A stretch of 51,469 nucleotides of DNA from Bacteroidales bacterium. GTDB taxonomy: Bacteria; Bacteroidota; Bacteroidia; Bacteroidales; UBA1715. The position numbers were made by a program, and so were the translations under genes. The stretch covers positions 215,498 through 266,966 of the forward strand of contig JAFXAU010000009.1 in the NCBI GenBank assembly GCA_017516865.1, read 5' to 3'. Shown here piece by piece: positions 32,615-41,571 of the stretch. Every line of letters starts with the position of its first letter. Position 1 is the first letter of the stretch. Below the pieces are notes generated by a model. The model ran no database searches, was not told the origin of the DNA, and was given only the letters and a program-made list of their open reading frames with translations.

Positions 32615-34804
32615 ATGAAAAAAATTCTTCTTGTCTTTTCTTTTGCATTGTGTCTTAATCCGATTTTTGCCGACGAAGGCATGTGGCTACTCACCATGCT
32701 CGACAAATTAGGAATACAGCAAAAAGGTTGTAAACTTACTCCAGAACAAATTTATAGCATCAATAAGTCGTCGTTGAAAGACGCTGTGCTCGGACTTGCC
32801 AACAGCGAGAATCCGTATAGCTTTTTCTGTACGTCGGAACTTGTGTCGTCGCAAGGACTGTTGCTGACAAACTACCATTGCGGTTTCGAGATGATTCAAC
32901 AACATTCTACGCTGACAGCCAATTATATGGATAACGGATTTTGGGCAAAAAATCAATCCGAAGAATTGACAAACGAGGGAATTGTCGCTTCGAGAATGGT
33001 GGCGATGTACGATGTTACAGAACGTGTATTGGCGGCAAAATCGGCTTTGTCGCAAGTGAAGGACACGGCATCCTCCGTGTTCGACGAGGATAACGAAGAG
33101 GAAATTACACCGTCATTGTCGTCTGTGTTCGAATCAATACGGAAAAGTGTGACTGATACGTGTTCCTACGGAGCTTCGGTAAAATCGTTTTTCGAAGGAA
33201 ATCAGTATTTTCTGTTCGTGTACGAGACATATAAAGATGTCCGTTTAGTCGGTGCTCCACCTCGCTCAATCGGTAAATTCGGCGACGAAACCGACAACTG
33301 GGTGTGGCCACGTCATACGGGCGATTTTTGCGTACTCCGCGTTTACACCGACGAATCGGGGATGCCTGCCGAATATTCTCAGAAAAACAAACCTCTTTCA
33401 CCCAAACATTTCTTGCCGATTTCGTTGAAAGGCGTGCAGGAAGGTGATTATGCCATGATTTTGGGCTTCCCTGGTTCTACCGACAGATACCGCTCTGCCG
33501 ACGACATTCGCTATTTCCAGGAGATTGATAATGCCACGCTCAAACTGATTGGCGACGTTTCGTTGAACGTCTACAAAAAATACATGAATCAAGATAGTCT
33601 GATTCGCATAAAATATGCCTCGAAATATGACAATTTGAGCAATTACTGGAAATACAGCATTGGTCAAAATAAGGGTATCAACGATTTGAAAGTCGTTGAG
33701 AAAAAATATGAACAGGAAAAAGCCATGAAAGAATGGATTCAGGCAGATTCTTCGCGGATTGCGAAATATGGAAACGTGATAGATTCTTTATCGGGGCTTT
33801 TCTATGACCTGTGTATCTCCAACAGTCGTTTGACGTTTATGAACGTCGGGCTGCTGAATGTCGTTGAGGCATTCATGTTCACGTATGACTGCATGTCGAT
33901 TGTCGATGCGTTGGAAACTGGCGACCCTGTCATTGTGAAGGAAGTTCAGGTAAGTTTGAAAGACAAGGCAAAGAAGTTTTTCAACGATTACGATGCTATG
34001 GTTGACAAGAATCAATTCATCTCGCTTACGCTGGCTGCCGCCTACAACATGGATTTCAATATTTATTCATCGAAAAATTTTATTTTGAATAAAAAGTATA
34101 AAGGTGACGTGGCGAAATATGCCGATTATGTCTTTTCAAAATCAATTTTCACCGATCCGGCGCGTTTAGATGTATTTTTGGATAAACCAGACAGAAAAAA
34201 ATTCGTAAGCGATCCAATGTTTGAGTTGCTTCGGTATACATTGTATACATATTTTTCATACAAAGATGCTGTTGTGAATCCAAGAATTGATATGTTGAAT
34301 ACGCTGTATGTTGACATGATTATGAAAATGAATCCTGATTCTGTAATGTATCCCGACGCAAATTCAACATTACGACTGACTTACGGTTCTGTTGAAAGTT
34401 ACGTTCCGAAAGATGGCATGACATATCATTATTACACAACGATGAAGGGAATTTTGGAAAAGAAGGATGATAAAAATCCTGAATTCTTTGTTCCAGAAAA
34501 ACTCGAAGAATTGTACAACGCAAAAGATTTCGGACAGTATGCCGATAAAAATGGCGACATGCCTGTTTGTTTCCTTACGACTAACGACATTACTGGCGGA
34601 AATTCGGGAAGTCCTGTCATAAATGCCAACGGAGAACTGATTGGTATTGCGTTCGACGGAAACTGGGAAGCTATGAGCGGTGATATTATTTTTGAACCAA
34701 GTGTTCAAAGAACTATTGCCGTCGATATCCGATATGTGTTGTTTGTGATTGATAAATTCGGCGGAGCAGGCTATTTGCTCGACGAAATGACAATAAATAA
34801 ATAG
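32615..34804 (+). CDS. S46 dipeptidyl-peptidase, DPP7-like
   Basis: A secreted or periplasmic serine exopeptidase that removes dipeptides from peptides, feeding amino-acid uptake. The 729-aa product has a signal peptide (MKKILLVFSFALCLNPIFA), then DEGMWLL and the catalytic histidine in LTNYHCGF (His88). The nucleophile is Ser664 in TGGNSGSPV. The residue 18 positions after the nucleophile is Gly682 (AFDGNWEAMSGD). In DPP11, which cuts after Asp/Glu, the matching position (Ser655 + 18) is Arg673, while DPP7 has Gly. Gly here predicts a preference for hydrophobic P1 residues. It sits 11 bp after pyrC. Confidence 0.93.
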   Translation: MKKILLVFSFALCLNPIFADEGMWLLTMLDKLGIQQKGCKLTPEQIYSINKSSLKDAVLGLANSENPYSFFCTSELVSSQGLLLTNYHCGFEMIQQHSTLTANYMDNGFWAKNQSEELTNEGIVASRMVAMYDVTERVLAAKSALSQVKDTASSVFDEDNEEEITPSLSSVFESIRKSVTDTCSYGASVKSFFEGNQYFLFVYETYKDVRLVGAPPRSIGKFGDETDNWVWPRHTGDFCVLRVYTDESGMPAEYSQKNKPLSPKHFLPISLKGVQEGDYAMILGFPGSTDRYRSADDIRYFQEIDNATLKLIGDVSLNVYKKYMNQDSLIRIKYASKYDNLSNYWKYSIGQNKGINDLKVVEKKYEQEKAMKEWIQADSSRIAKYGNVIDSLSGLFYDLCISNSRLTFMNVGLLNVVEAFMFTYDCMSIVDALETGDPVIVKEVQVSLKDKAKKFFNDYDAMVDKNQFISLTLAAAYNMDFNIYSSKNFILNKKYKGDVAKYADYVFSKSIFTDPARLDVFLDKPDRKKFVSDPMFELLRYTLYTYFSYKDAVVNPRIDMLNTLYVDMIMKMNPDSVMYPDANSTLRLTYGSVESYVPKDGMTYHYYTTMKGILEKKDDKNPEFFVPEKLEELYNAKDFGQYADKNGDMPVCFLTTNDITGGNSGSPVINANGELIGIAFDGNWEAMSGDIIFEPSVQRTIAVDIRYVLFVIDKFGGAGYLLDEMTINK

Positions 34805-34821
34805 TTTTGGAGAATGAGATT

Positions 34822-35400
34822 ATGGAAACTTTTTTAAGAATAGTGGAACTGACGGTGCCGTCAATCATAGTGTTCGTCGCCGTGTATTTTATGGTGAAGA
34901 AATTTTTCAACGACGACTATAAAAAACGTTTCGAGGAAAATGAAAATTTGGTGAAGGCGTTTTTCGAAAACGAAGAAAAGAAACGTGCGGAAGCATATAA
35001 GACAGAAAACGCAAAAATCACTGTTCCGCTTCGTATACAGGCATACGAACGGTTAGTGCTTCTGTTGGAACGAATCAGTCCCGATTCATTGTTGTTGCGT
35101 GTGCAGACACCGCAAATGACGGCAGGCTTGCTCCATCAGGAACTGTTGATTACAATTCGTGCGGAGTTCGAACATAATCTTTCTCAGCAAATATACGTCT
35201 CACAAGTTTCGTGGACGGCGGTGAAGCTTGCAAAGGACAATTTGGTTCGTCTCATAAACGAAGAAGCGTCGAAAGTTGCCGCCGGCGCTCCTGCAACGGC
35301 TTTGAGCGAGGCAATATTGACAACGTATGTGAATCAACCTAATAATCCTATTCAAAATGCTTTGTCAATTTTGAAGAAGGACGCCGAAAATTTCATGTAA
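34822..35400 (+). CDS. Conserved small membrane-anchored protein (DUF7935-like)
   Basis: A 192-aa protein with one N-terminal transmembrane helix (METFLRIVELTVPSIIVFVAVYFMV). A charged helical stretch (about 28-65) and a domain containing LRIQAYERLVLLLERISPDSLLLR and LIITIRAEFEHNLSQQIYVS-like segments follow. I associate this with a Bacteroidota protein family of unknown function, but the family name is from memory. The ATG at 34822 is preferred to a TTG at 34807. It lies between the S46 peptidase and mfd with gaps of 17 and 3 bp, so it is in that operon. Confidence 0.75.
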   Translation: METFLRIVELTVPSIIVFVAVYFMVKKFFNDDYKKRFEENENLVKAFFENEEKKRAEAYKTENAKITVPLRIQAYERLVLLLERISPDSLLLRVQTPQMTAGLLHQELLITIRAEFEHNLSQQIYVSQVSWTAVKLAKDNLVRLINEEASKVAAGAPATALSEAILTTYVNQPNNPIQNALSILKKDAENFM

Positions 35401-35403
35401 ACC

Positions 35404-38400
35404 GTGAACATAGTAGATTTTTCGCAACTATTTGCAAAACATCCTCATAGCAGAAAATTACAGAAAGATTTAGCGGAAACGCCGAAGTTCAAAGGGCTTT
35501 TGAGAGGACTGAACGGCTCGGAACCGTATTTTTTCATCGCCCGTTTGTTCGATGTCTGTAAAAGTGACATTCTTATCGTCATGCCCGATGCCGACGAGGC
35601 TTCGGATGCTTTAGATGATTTGTCAAGTATTTTGGGTGCGAAATTTTCTGTGCTGTTCCCGTCGTCGTATAAACGCTCCGTTCAGTACGACCAGCCGGAT
35701 AAGTCCAATATGCTGCTCCGTACCGAGGCACTGGAACTCCTTGCCAAACGAGAATGTCCGCATATTGTGGTGACCTATCCCGAGGCATTGCTCGAACAGG
35801 TCATTTCTAAACAGGAATTTCAGAAAAATGTTCATGTACTCCGAGTTGGCGACCAAGTCGATACACAATATATAAATGACGTCTTGTACGAATTCGGTTT
35901 CGAACGTGTTGATTTTGTGACGGTTCCTGGACAGTTTTCCGTACGAGGCAGCATTATCGACATTTTCAGCTTTTCGAACGATTTGCCATATCGTATAGAC
36001 TTTTTCGGCGATGAAATTGAAAGTATACGAACATTCAATGTGGAAGATCAACTTTCGGTTGACAAGGTTACTGAACTGAATATTATTCCCGATGTACAGA
36101 ATGCTTCGCAGAAAAAAAATTATATTCCTGTATATGAGTATCTTGACAATCCAATTGTATTCTGCCGAAATGCAGAAGAATTGTATTCCAAGGTGGAAGC
36201 GGTGGAACATACGGCGTTAAAAAATTATAAAAACGACGAAGCAAAAACGAAGGAACTTTCAGCGGTGATGCTGCAAGTTGAAAATCTTCGTAATTATTTG
36301 AATAGTAGTCGTGTATGCGAAATTTATTCCAATTCGAGTTTTGAAAATCCAACTATTTTTGAATTTCACACGCAGCCACATCCGACAATCAACAAACGGT
36401 TCGATGTCTTTGGCTCTCAGTTGGTTGAAAATCAAGAAAATGGGTTTACAAACTATTTTATAACCCAAGCACAGTCACAATACGACCGAATACAGGATAT
36501 TTTTGCCGAAGTAAATACAAAAGTTCGTCTTGTTCCGATTATTACGTCGCTTTCGAAAGGCTTTATCGACGAAGATTTGCAGTTGTGTTGCTACACTGAC
36601 CACGAAATTTTTGAAAAATACCACGTCCATCGCCGACAAAAGAAAATTATTTCGTCAGAAAGTCTGACAATTCAGGATTTAAAGGAGTTGAATCCTGGAG
36701 ATTTTGTCGTTCACATTGACTTTGGTATCGGGAAATTTGCAGGATTGTCGCGGATTGTGAACAATGGCACGGTGCAGGAGGCAGTCAAATTGGTTTATCG
36801 CGACAATGATTTGGTTTACGTCAATATAAACGGGCTGCACAAAATTTCTAAATACAAAGGCAAGGACGGTGTGACGCCGACGTTACATAAATTAGGCTCT
36901 TCTGTTTGGCAGAACACGAAACAGAAAACGAAGAAACAAGTCAAGGATATAGCCAAAGATCTGATTGCTTTGTATGCCGAACGCCGTGCACAGTCGGGGT
37001 TTCAGTTCTCTCCCGACACATATATGCAAAACGAGTTGGAGGCCTCGTTTTTCTTCGAAGATACGCCCGACCAAGCTGCTGCAACGGAGAAAGTCAAAGA
37101 AGCCATGGAGGCTCCGTATCCTATGGATATGCTTGTGTGTGGCGATGTGGGTTTTGGAAAAACCGAAGTTGCCATCCGTGCCGCATTCAAGGCTGTTACC
37201 GACGGCAAGCAGGTCGCCGTGCTTGTTCCGACAACGATTTTGGCACTTCAACATTATAAGACTTTTTCGAGTAGGTTGAAAAATTTCCCTTGTTCGGTCG
37301 ATTACATTTGTCGACTACGTACTGCAAAACAACAGAAAGAATCTATAGCAAACCTTTCTTCTGGAAAAACCGATATTATTATCGGTACGCATAGATTGGT
37401 TGGGAAAGATTTGAAATTCAAAGACTTGGGACTGCTGATAATTGACGAGGAACAAAAATTTGGCGTAAGCATAAAAGAAAAATTGAAACAATTGAAAGTC
37501 AATGTCGATACGCTTACCCTTACGGCAACGCCAATTCCGCGTACATTACAGTTCTCGTTGCTGGGAGCACGCGATTTGGCTATAATCAACACTCCGCCGC
37601 CAAACCGTCATCCGATAATTACAGAATTGCATACATATAATGATGACATTATCCGCGATGCGATTATGTCGGAAGTGGAACGTGGCGGACAGGTGTTTGT
37701 TATAAACAATAGAGTATCAAATATATACGATATTGAAGCAAAAATACGTCAATTGTGTCCCAAAGTTCGCACCGTTGTCGGCCATGGACAGATGGAAGGA
37801 CCCAAGTTGGAACAGATTATGCTTGATTTCATCAATCACGAATATGATGTGCTGATTGCGACGACAATTGTGGAATCGGGGCTTGATATTCCTAATGCGA
37901 ATACCATGATTGTGTTCGACGCGCATCACTTCGGTCTGAGCGATTTGCATCAGTTACGCGGTCGTGTCGGGCGTTCAAATAAAAAAGCGTATTGCTATTT
38001 ATTTGCTCCTCCATTACATTCTCTACCCGACGATTCCCGTCGCCGTTTACAGGCAATAGAAGATTTTTCTGGACTGGGAAGCGGATTCAATATTGCCATG
38101 CAGGATTTGGACATTCGTGGCGCGGGAAACTTGCTTGGGGCGGAACAGAGTGGATTTATCTCCGATATTGGCTACGAAACGTATCAAAAAATTTTGGACG
38201 AAGCCTTGTTGGAGTTGAAGGAGAACGAATTCCGCGATATGTTTGCCGGTTCCGAGGAAGAAAAACAAAAAGCCGAAGCCCAATTGGAATCAATGCAGTT
38301 CGTGAACGACTGTCACATTGAAACAGATTTAGGATTGTTGTTCCCCGATTCATATATAGAAAACACCCGCGAACGGGTAAAACTTTATCGTGAACTTGAT

Positions 38401-38760
38401 TCTATTACCAACGAAGACGGTTTGAAGACATTTGAACAGAATTTGAATGACCGTTTTGGTGAAATTCCGCCAGAAAGTGCCGATTTGCTGAATGTCGTGA
38501 GACTTCGTTGGTTGGCAATTTCGTTAGGAATAGAACGAATTGCGTTGAAAAACAAGATGATGATAAACTATTTTATCTCCAATCAAAATTCCTTGTACTA
38601 TCAATCGCCAGTTTTTACGCAGGTGTTGAATTTTGTTCAACAGAATCCACGTGCGTGTTCAATGAAAGAACATCAGGGAAAACTTACGTTGTCGTTTAGA
38701 AATGTTGAGGGAATACAAGATGCAATGAAGATATTAACGGCGATAAAAGGATGTGAATAA
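35404..38760 (+). CDS. mfd: Transcription-repair coupling factor Mfd
   Basis: Removes RNA polymerase stalled at DNA damage and recruits UvrA. The 1118-aa protein has the UvrB-like N-terminal modules (FVTVPGQFSVRGSIIDIFSF), the RNA-polymerase-interaction domain (GDFVVHIDFGIGKFAGL) and the RecG-like translocase. In the translocase, Walker A GFGKTE includes Lys586, DEEQ is at 681-684, and TATPIPRTLQFS and GRVGRSNKKAYCYL follow. The C-terminal UvrA-binding domain ends the protein. The GTG start lies 3 bp after the preceding stop. A good hairpin follows the stop codon. Confidence 0.97.
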   Translation: MNIVDFSQLFAKHPHSRKLQKDLAETPKFKGLLRGLNGSEPYFFIARLFDVCKSDILIVMPDADEASDALDDLSSILGAKFSVLFPSSYKRSVQYDQPDKSNMLLRTEALELLAKRECPHIVVTYPEALLEQVISKQEFQKNVHVLRVGDQVDTQYINDVLYEFGFERVDFVTVPGQFSVRGSIIDIFSFSNDLPYRIDFFGDEIESIRTFNVEDQLSVDKVTELNIIPDVQNASQKKNYIPVYEYLDNPIVFCRNAEELYSKVEAVEHTALKNYKNDEAKTKELSAVMLQVENLRNYLNSSRVCEIYSNSSFENPTIFEFHTQPHPTINKRFDVFGSQLVENQENGFTNYFITQAQSQYDRIQDIFAEVNTKVRLVPIITSLSKGFIDEDLQLCCYTDHEIFEKYHVHRRQKKIISSESLTIQDLKELNPGDFVVHIDFGIGKFAGLSRIVNNGTVQEAVKLVYRDNDLVYVNINGLHKISKYKGKDGVTPTLHKLGSSVWQNTKQKTKKQVKDIAKDLIALYAERRAQSGFQFSPDTYMQNELEASFFFEDTPDQAAATEKVKEAMEAPYPMDMLVCGDVGFGKTEVAIRAAFKAVTDGKQVAVLVPTTILALQHYKTFSSRLKNFPCSVDYICRLRTAKQQKESIANLSSGKTDIIIGTHRLVGKDLKFKDLGLLIIDEEQKFGVSIKEKLKQLKVNVDTLTLTATPIPRTLQFSLLGARDLAIINTPPPNRHPIITELHTYNDDIIRDAIMSEVERGGQVFVINNRVSNIYDIEAKIRQLCPKVRTVVGHGQMEGPKLEQIMLDFINHEYDVLIATTIVESGLDIPNANTMIVFDAHHFGLSDLHQLRGRVGRSNKKAYCYLFAPPLHSLPDDSRRRLQAIEDFSGLGSGFNIAMQDLDIRGAGNLLGAEQSGFISDIGYETYQKILDEALLELKENEFRDMFAGSEEEKQKAEAQLESMQFVNDCHIETDLGLLFPDSYIENTRERVKLYRELDSITNEDGLKTFEQNLNDRFGEIPPESADLLNVVRLRWLAISLGIERIALKNKMMINYFISNQNSLYYQSPVFTQVLNFVQQNPRACSMKEHQGKLTLSFRNVEGIQDAMKILTAIKGCE

Positions 38761-38792
38761 AAAATCCTGCAACTACGTCGTTACAGGATTTT
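38761..38792 (-). terminator. Bidirectional terminator between mfd and tRNA-His
   Basis: AAAATCCTG (38761-38769) pairs with CAGGATTTT (38784-38792). On the minus strand the hairpin is followed by a run of six Ts, a good intrinsic terminator for tRNA-His. On the plus strand it lies directly after the mfd stop, with a weaker T-rich tail. Confidence 0.75.
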
Positions 38793-38796
38793 CTTC

Positions 38797-38874
38797 TGGG
38801 GTGCCCAGAGGGATTCGAACCCTCGACATTCAGAACCACAATCTGACGCTCTAACCAGCTGAACTATGGGCACC
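38797..38874 (-). tRNA. tRNA-His (anticodon GTG)
   Basis: A complete cloverleaf: acceptor arm GTGCCCA/TGGGCAC, D-arm with AGCTGGTTAG, anticodon stem TCAGA/TCTGA around loop TTGTGGT, and T-arm GAGGG-TTCGAAT-CCCTC. The extra G at -1 (38874), diagnostic of tRNA-His, is encoded, and so is CCA (38799-38797) after discriminator C73. Confidence 0.96.
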
Positions 38875-38887
38875 ATTTAATTTGGTG

Positions 38888-38895
38888 CAAAAGTA
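38888..38895 (-). promoter_or_regulatory. -7 element for tRNA-His
   Basis: Minus-strand TACTTTTG (TAnnTTTG) 13 bp before the tRNA 5' end. Confidence 0.55.
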
Positions 38896-38920
38896 ATGTT
38901 TTTTTTATTTCGTCAAAACA

Positions 38921-39346
38921 TTATTTCATTTTTTGTTCCGATAGAAGCGTTCCATCTTTTTTATAATATTTCCAAGTGCCTGTCGGTCTGCCTTTTTCGT
39001 ATTGGGCAATGTAGTCGACTTTGCCGTTGTCGAACCACTGCGTAAATGTTCCGTCCAATAGTCCGTCTTCATAATTTCCTTCGAACATTTTTTCTCCATT
39101 TTGATACCAAAACGTATTTACGCCGTGTTTCACGCCATTTTGGAAATGAACTTCTTCCTGTTTTTCGCCATTATAATAATAACGTAAGGTTCTTGTGGGA
39201 TTGATAGTGTCGTTTTTTGAAAAATATTCAACGAAGGCAGGTTCGCCGTTGGGGTGTTTTGTTACAATGTGTTCGGTTTCGTCGGAGCATGCCGTGACGA
39301 GCATGGCGCTTATAGCAAGTGATAGAAAAAATAATTTTTTATTCAT
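38921..39346 (-). CDS. Lipoprotein with MORN-like (YwqK-type) repeats
   Basis: A 141-aa lipoprotein (signal peptide ending LVTAC, Cys20). It is built of beta-hairpin repeats of the form YYNGExxxExxFxNGxxxGxxxxWYxNG: FQNGVKHGVNTFWYQNGEK, YEDGLLDGTFTQWFDNGK and YEKGRPTGTWKYYKKDG. These are MORN_2/YwqK-type repeats. Some relatives carry a toxin-antitoxin label in databases, but there is no partner gene here and the export signal argues for an envelope role. It has its own promoter and is divergent from rplU. Confidence 0.82.
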   Translation of the reverse strand: MNKKLFFLSLAISAMLVTACSDETEHIVTKHPNGEPAFVEYFSKNDTINPTRTLRYYYNGEKQEEVHFQNGVKHGVNTFWYQNGEKMFEGNYEDGLLDGTFTQWFDNGKVDYIAQYEKGRPTGTWKYYKKDGTLLSEQKMK

Positions 39347-39371
39347 CGTTGATACATCTAATTGTTCAAGG

Positions 39372-39379
39372 CAAAAATA
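39372..39379 (-). promoter_or_regulatory. -7 element for the MORN-like lipoprotein gene
   Basis: Minus-strand TATTTTTG (TAnnTTTG) 25 bp before the ATG at 39346. Confidence 0.5.
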
Positions 39380-39430
39380 GATTTTTTTTGAATAAATTTG
39401 AAAAAGTGTTGCTTATTCTCCAAAGTTTTA

Positions 39431-39438
39431 TACATTTG
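39431..39438 (+). promoter_or_regulatory. -7 element for rplU-rpmA
   Basis: TACATTTG (TAnnTTTG) 32 bp before the rplU ATG. The leader between them is short and shows no obvious structure. Confidence 0.65.
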
Positions 39439-39470
39439 CAGTCCAAAATCAGAGGATAATAGATATTACG

Positions 39471-39779
39471 ATGTACGCAATAGTAGAAATAGCAGGGCAA
39501 CAGTTCAAGGTTGCTAAAGATGACAAGATTTATGTAAACCGTCTTGTGAATAACGAAGGTGAATCAGTAGATTTCGAAAATGTTCTTTTAGTAGCAGACA
39601 AAGATGTGAAAGTTGGAACGCCTACTGTAAAAGGTGCAAAAGTTACAGCGAAAGTGTTGGCTCATCTGAAAGGTGATAAAGTTATCGTTTTCAAGAAAAG
39701 ACGTAGAAAAGGATACAAAGTTAAAAACGGATTTAGAGCATCGTTGACTCAAATTCAAATTGAAAATATTGTTGCATAA
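39471..39779 (+). CDS. rplU: 50S ribosomal protein L21
   Basis: A 102-aa large-subunit protein that binds 23S rRNA near L20. The opening [20 protein letters not shown] and the C-terminal [25 protein letters not shown] are the L21 signatures. It is followed after 17 bp by rpmA, the standard pairing. Confidence 0.98.
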   Translation: MYAIVEIAGQQFKVAKDDKIYVNRLVNNEGESVDFENVLLVADKDVKVGTPTVKGAKVTAKVLAHLKGDKVIVFKKRRRKGYKVKNGFRASLTQIQIENIVA

Positions 39780-39796
39780 TTAAATAATATAAGACA

Positions 39797-40054
39797 ATGG
39801 CACATAAGAAAGGTGTAGGTTCATCAAAGAACGGTAGAGATTCAGAAAGCAAACGTCTTGGTGTAAAAAAATCAGGCGGTCAAGCTGTTGTTGCAGGAAA
39901 TATAATCGTAAGACAACGCGGAACAGTTCGTATGCCAGGCGAAAACGTAGGCATGGGACGTGATCATACATTGTTTGCATTAGTTGACGGAACAGTAAAA
40001 TTCCAGAGAAAACGTAACGACAAATTGTTCGTTTCGGTTGTTCCTCAAGCATAA
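39797..40054 (+). CDS. rpmA: 50S ribosomal protein L27
   Basis: An 85-aa protein whose N-terminus reaches the peptidyl-transferase centre. It begins [20 protein letters not shown] and contains the family motif [10 protein letters not shown]. There is no extra N-terminal leader of the kind that needs cleavage in Firmicutes. It is co-transcribed with rplU and followed by a strong terminator. Confidence 0.98.
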   Translation: MAHKKGVGSSKNGRDSESKRLGVKKSGGQAVVAGNIIVRQRGTVRMPGENVGMGRDHTLFALVDGTVKFQRKRNDKLFVSVVPQA

Positions 40055-40083
40055 CATTGGCTTTCGAGCCGGTGGTTTCGAAT

Positions 40084-40128
40084 ACTCCTGAATCCATATC
40101 TCGTAAGATTGTGATTCAGGAGTTTTTG
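40084..40128 (+). terminator. Intrinsic terminator of rplU-rpmA
   Basis: ACTCCTGAATC (40084-40094) pairs perfectly with GATTCAGGAGT (40113-40123), followed by TTTTGTTG. This is a standard stem plus T-run, 30 bp after the rpmA stop. Confidence 0.85.
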
Positions 40129-40186
40129 TTGTATATATGCATGAACGATTTTCTTCCTAAAAAACAAATTCTTTGACGATTGTTAG

Positions 40187-40207
40187 GGTGTTTTTTTGTA
40201 AAACACC
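40187..40207. repeat. Hairpin upstream of the serS promoter
   Basis: GGTGTTTT and AAAACACC pair across a 5-nt loop, 22 bp before the serS -7 element. It may be a second terminator for upstream or antisense transcription. It lies upstream of the transcription start, so it is not an attenuator of serS. Confidence 0.4.
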
Positions 40208-40228
40208 TTTACATTTCAGTGAAATCGT

Positions 40229-40236
40229 TATATTTG
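40229..40236 (+). promoter_or_regulatory. -7 element for serS
   Basis: TATATTTG (TAnnTTTG) 22 bp before the serS ATG. Confidence 0.65.
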
Positions 40237-40258
40237 TGAAAAATAAAAATCTAAAATA

Positions 40259-41533
40259 ATGTTAACTATTCAGTTAATTCGGGAAAATCCTGATTTTGTA
40301 GTTAAAAGACTTGCTATCAAGAACTTCGACGCAACAGACGCCGTAAAAAAAATTCTTTCTCTTGACGAAAAACGTGTTGCAATTCAACAAGAATTGAATG
40401 CAAAACAAGCAGAAATCAACTCTTTGTCTAAAGAAATTGGTACTTTATTCGCTCAAAAAAAGGTAGATGAAGCAAATGCAGCCAAAGAAAAAACAGGCGA
40501 AATCAAAGAATTGATAAAGAAACTCGACCAGGACATGGCCGATGTTGCTGCTGAGTTGCAGAAAGAAATAGTGCTTTTGCCTAATATTCCGTCAGAAGTT
40601 GTTCCTGCTGGAAAAACAGCCGAAGACAACGTGGTTGTGAAAATGGGCGGAAAAATTCCTGAGAGTGACTCGTTGTTGTGCCATTGGGATTTGGCAGAAA
40701 AGTACAATCTTATTGATTTTGAACTTGGAAATAAACTTACGGGAGCTGGCTTCCCTGTCTATGTCGGCGTGGGCGCAAAATTGCAACGAGCGTTGATTTC
40801 GTTCTTCCTCGACAGAGCAACTGCTGCTGGTTACAAGGAATATCAGCCGCCTATTATGGTGAACGAAGCTTCGGGTTTTGGAACAGGTCAGCTGCCTGAT
40901 AAAGAAGGGCAGATGTACTATGTCGGTTTGGATAATTTGTATTTGATTCCGACCGCCGAAGTGCCTGTGACGAATATTTTCCGTGATGTGATTGTAAAAG
41001 AAAGTGATTTCCCAATAAAATGTACCGCTTACACTCCGTGTTTTCGTCGTGAGGCTGGTTCTTATGGTAAAGACGTTCGTGGTTTGAACCGTCTCCATCA
41101 GTTCGATAAGGTGGAAATTGTACGCATTGAACATCCTGAACGCTCATATCAGGCATTGGACGAAATGGTGGCACATGTGGAATCACTTGTGAATGATTTG
41201 GGGTTGCCGTACAGAATTGTACGTCTGTGCGGTGGCGATATGAGTTTTACTTCTGCTCTGACGTACGATTTCGAGGTGTTCTCGGCTGGTCAGAAACGTT
41301 GGTTGGAAGTAAGTTCGGTTTCAAATTTCGAAACATTCCAGGCTAATCGTTTGAAACTTCGTTACAAAGATGAAAAGACGAAGAAGACGGTGCTCGCCCA
41401 TACGTTGAACGGTAGTGCATTGGCTTTGCCACGTATTGTCGCTTCGATTTTGGAGAACTACCAAACGCCGGAAGGAATAAAAGTTCCCGATGTTTTGGTA
41501 TCTTATATGGGTGGAATGACGATAATTAAATAG
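40259..41533 (+). CDS. serS: Seryl-tRNA synthetase
   Basis: Charges tRNA-Ser and tRNA-Sec with serine. The 424-aa class II synthetase has the long N-terminal antiparallel coiled coil (about 25-105) that reads the tRNA variable arm, then motif 2 FRREAGSYGKDVRGLNRLHQF and motif 3 GSALALPRIVASILENYQ. The length is standard. It is transcribed from its own promoter and is followed by the SPOR gene, which also has a promoter. Confidence 0.98.
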   Translation: MLTIQLIRENPDFVVKRLAIKNFDATDAVKKILSLDEKRVAIQQELNAKQAEINSLSKEIGTLFAQKKVDEANAAKEKTGEIKELIKKLDQDMADVAAELQKEIVLLPNIPSEVVPAGKTAEDNVVVKMGGKIPESDSLLCHWDLAEKYNLIDFELGNKLTGAGFPVYVGVGAKLQRALISFFLDRATAAGYKEYQPPIMVNEASGFGTGQLPDKEGQMYYVGLDNLYLIPTAEVPVTNIFRDVIVKESDFPIKCTAYTPCFRREAGSYGKDVRGLNRLHQFDKVEIVRIEHPERSYQALDEMVAHVESLVNDLGLPYRIVRLCGGDMSFTSALTYDFEVFSAGQKRWLEVSSVSNFETFQANRLKLRYKDEKTKKTVLAHTLNGSALALPRIVASILENYQTPEGIKVPDVLVSYMGGMTIIK

Positions 41534-41541
41534 GATTTTTC

Positions 41542-41549
41542 TATATTTG
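41542..41549 (+). promoter_or_regulatory. -7 element for the SPOR protein-purD genes
   Basis: TATATTTG (TAnnTTTG) 22 bp before the ATG at 41572, just after the serS stop. Confidence 0.6.
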
Positions 41550-41571
41550 TTATCTCAATAAATATCCTCTT

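Noticed and set aside
38921..39346. Antitoxin of a toxin-antitoxin pair
   Set aside because: Related MORN/YwqK proteins are sometimes so labelled, but this one is an exported lipoprotein with no adjacent toxin gene.
40187..40207. T-box or attenuator controlling serS
   Set aside because: The hairpin is upstream of the -7 element, so it would not be in the serS transcript.
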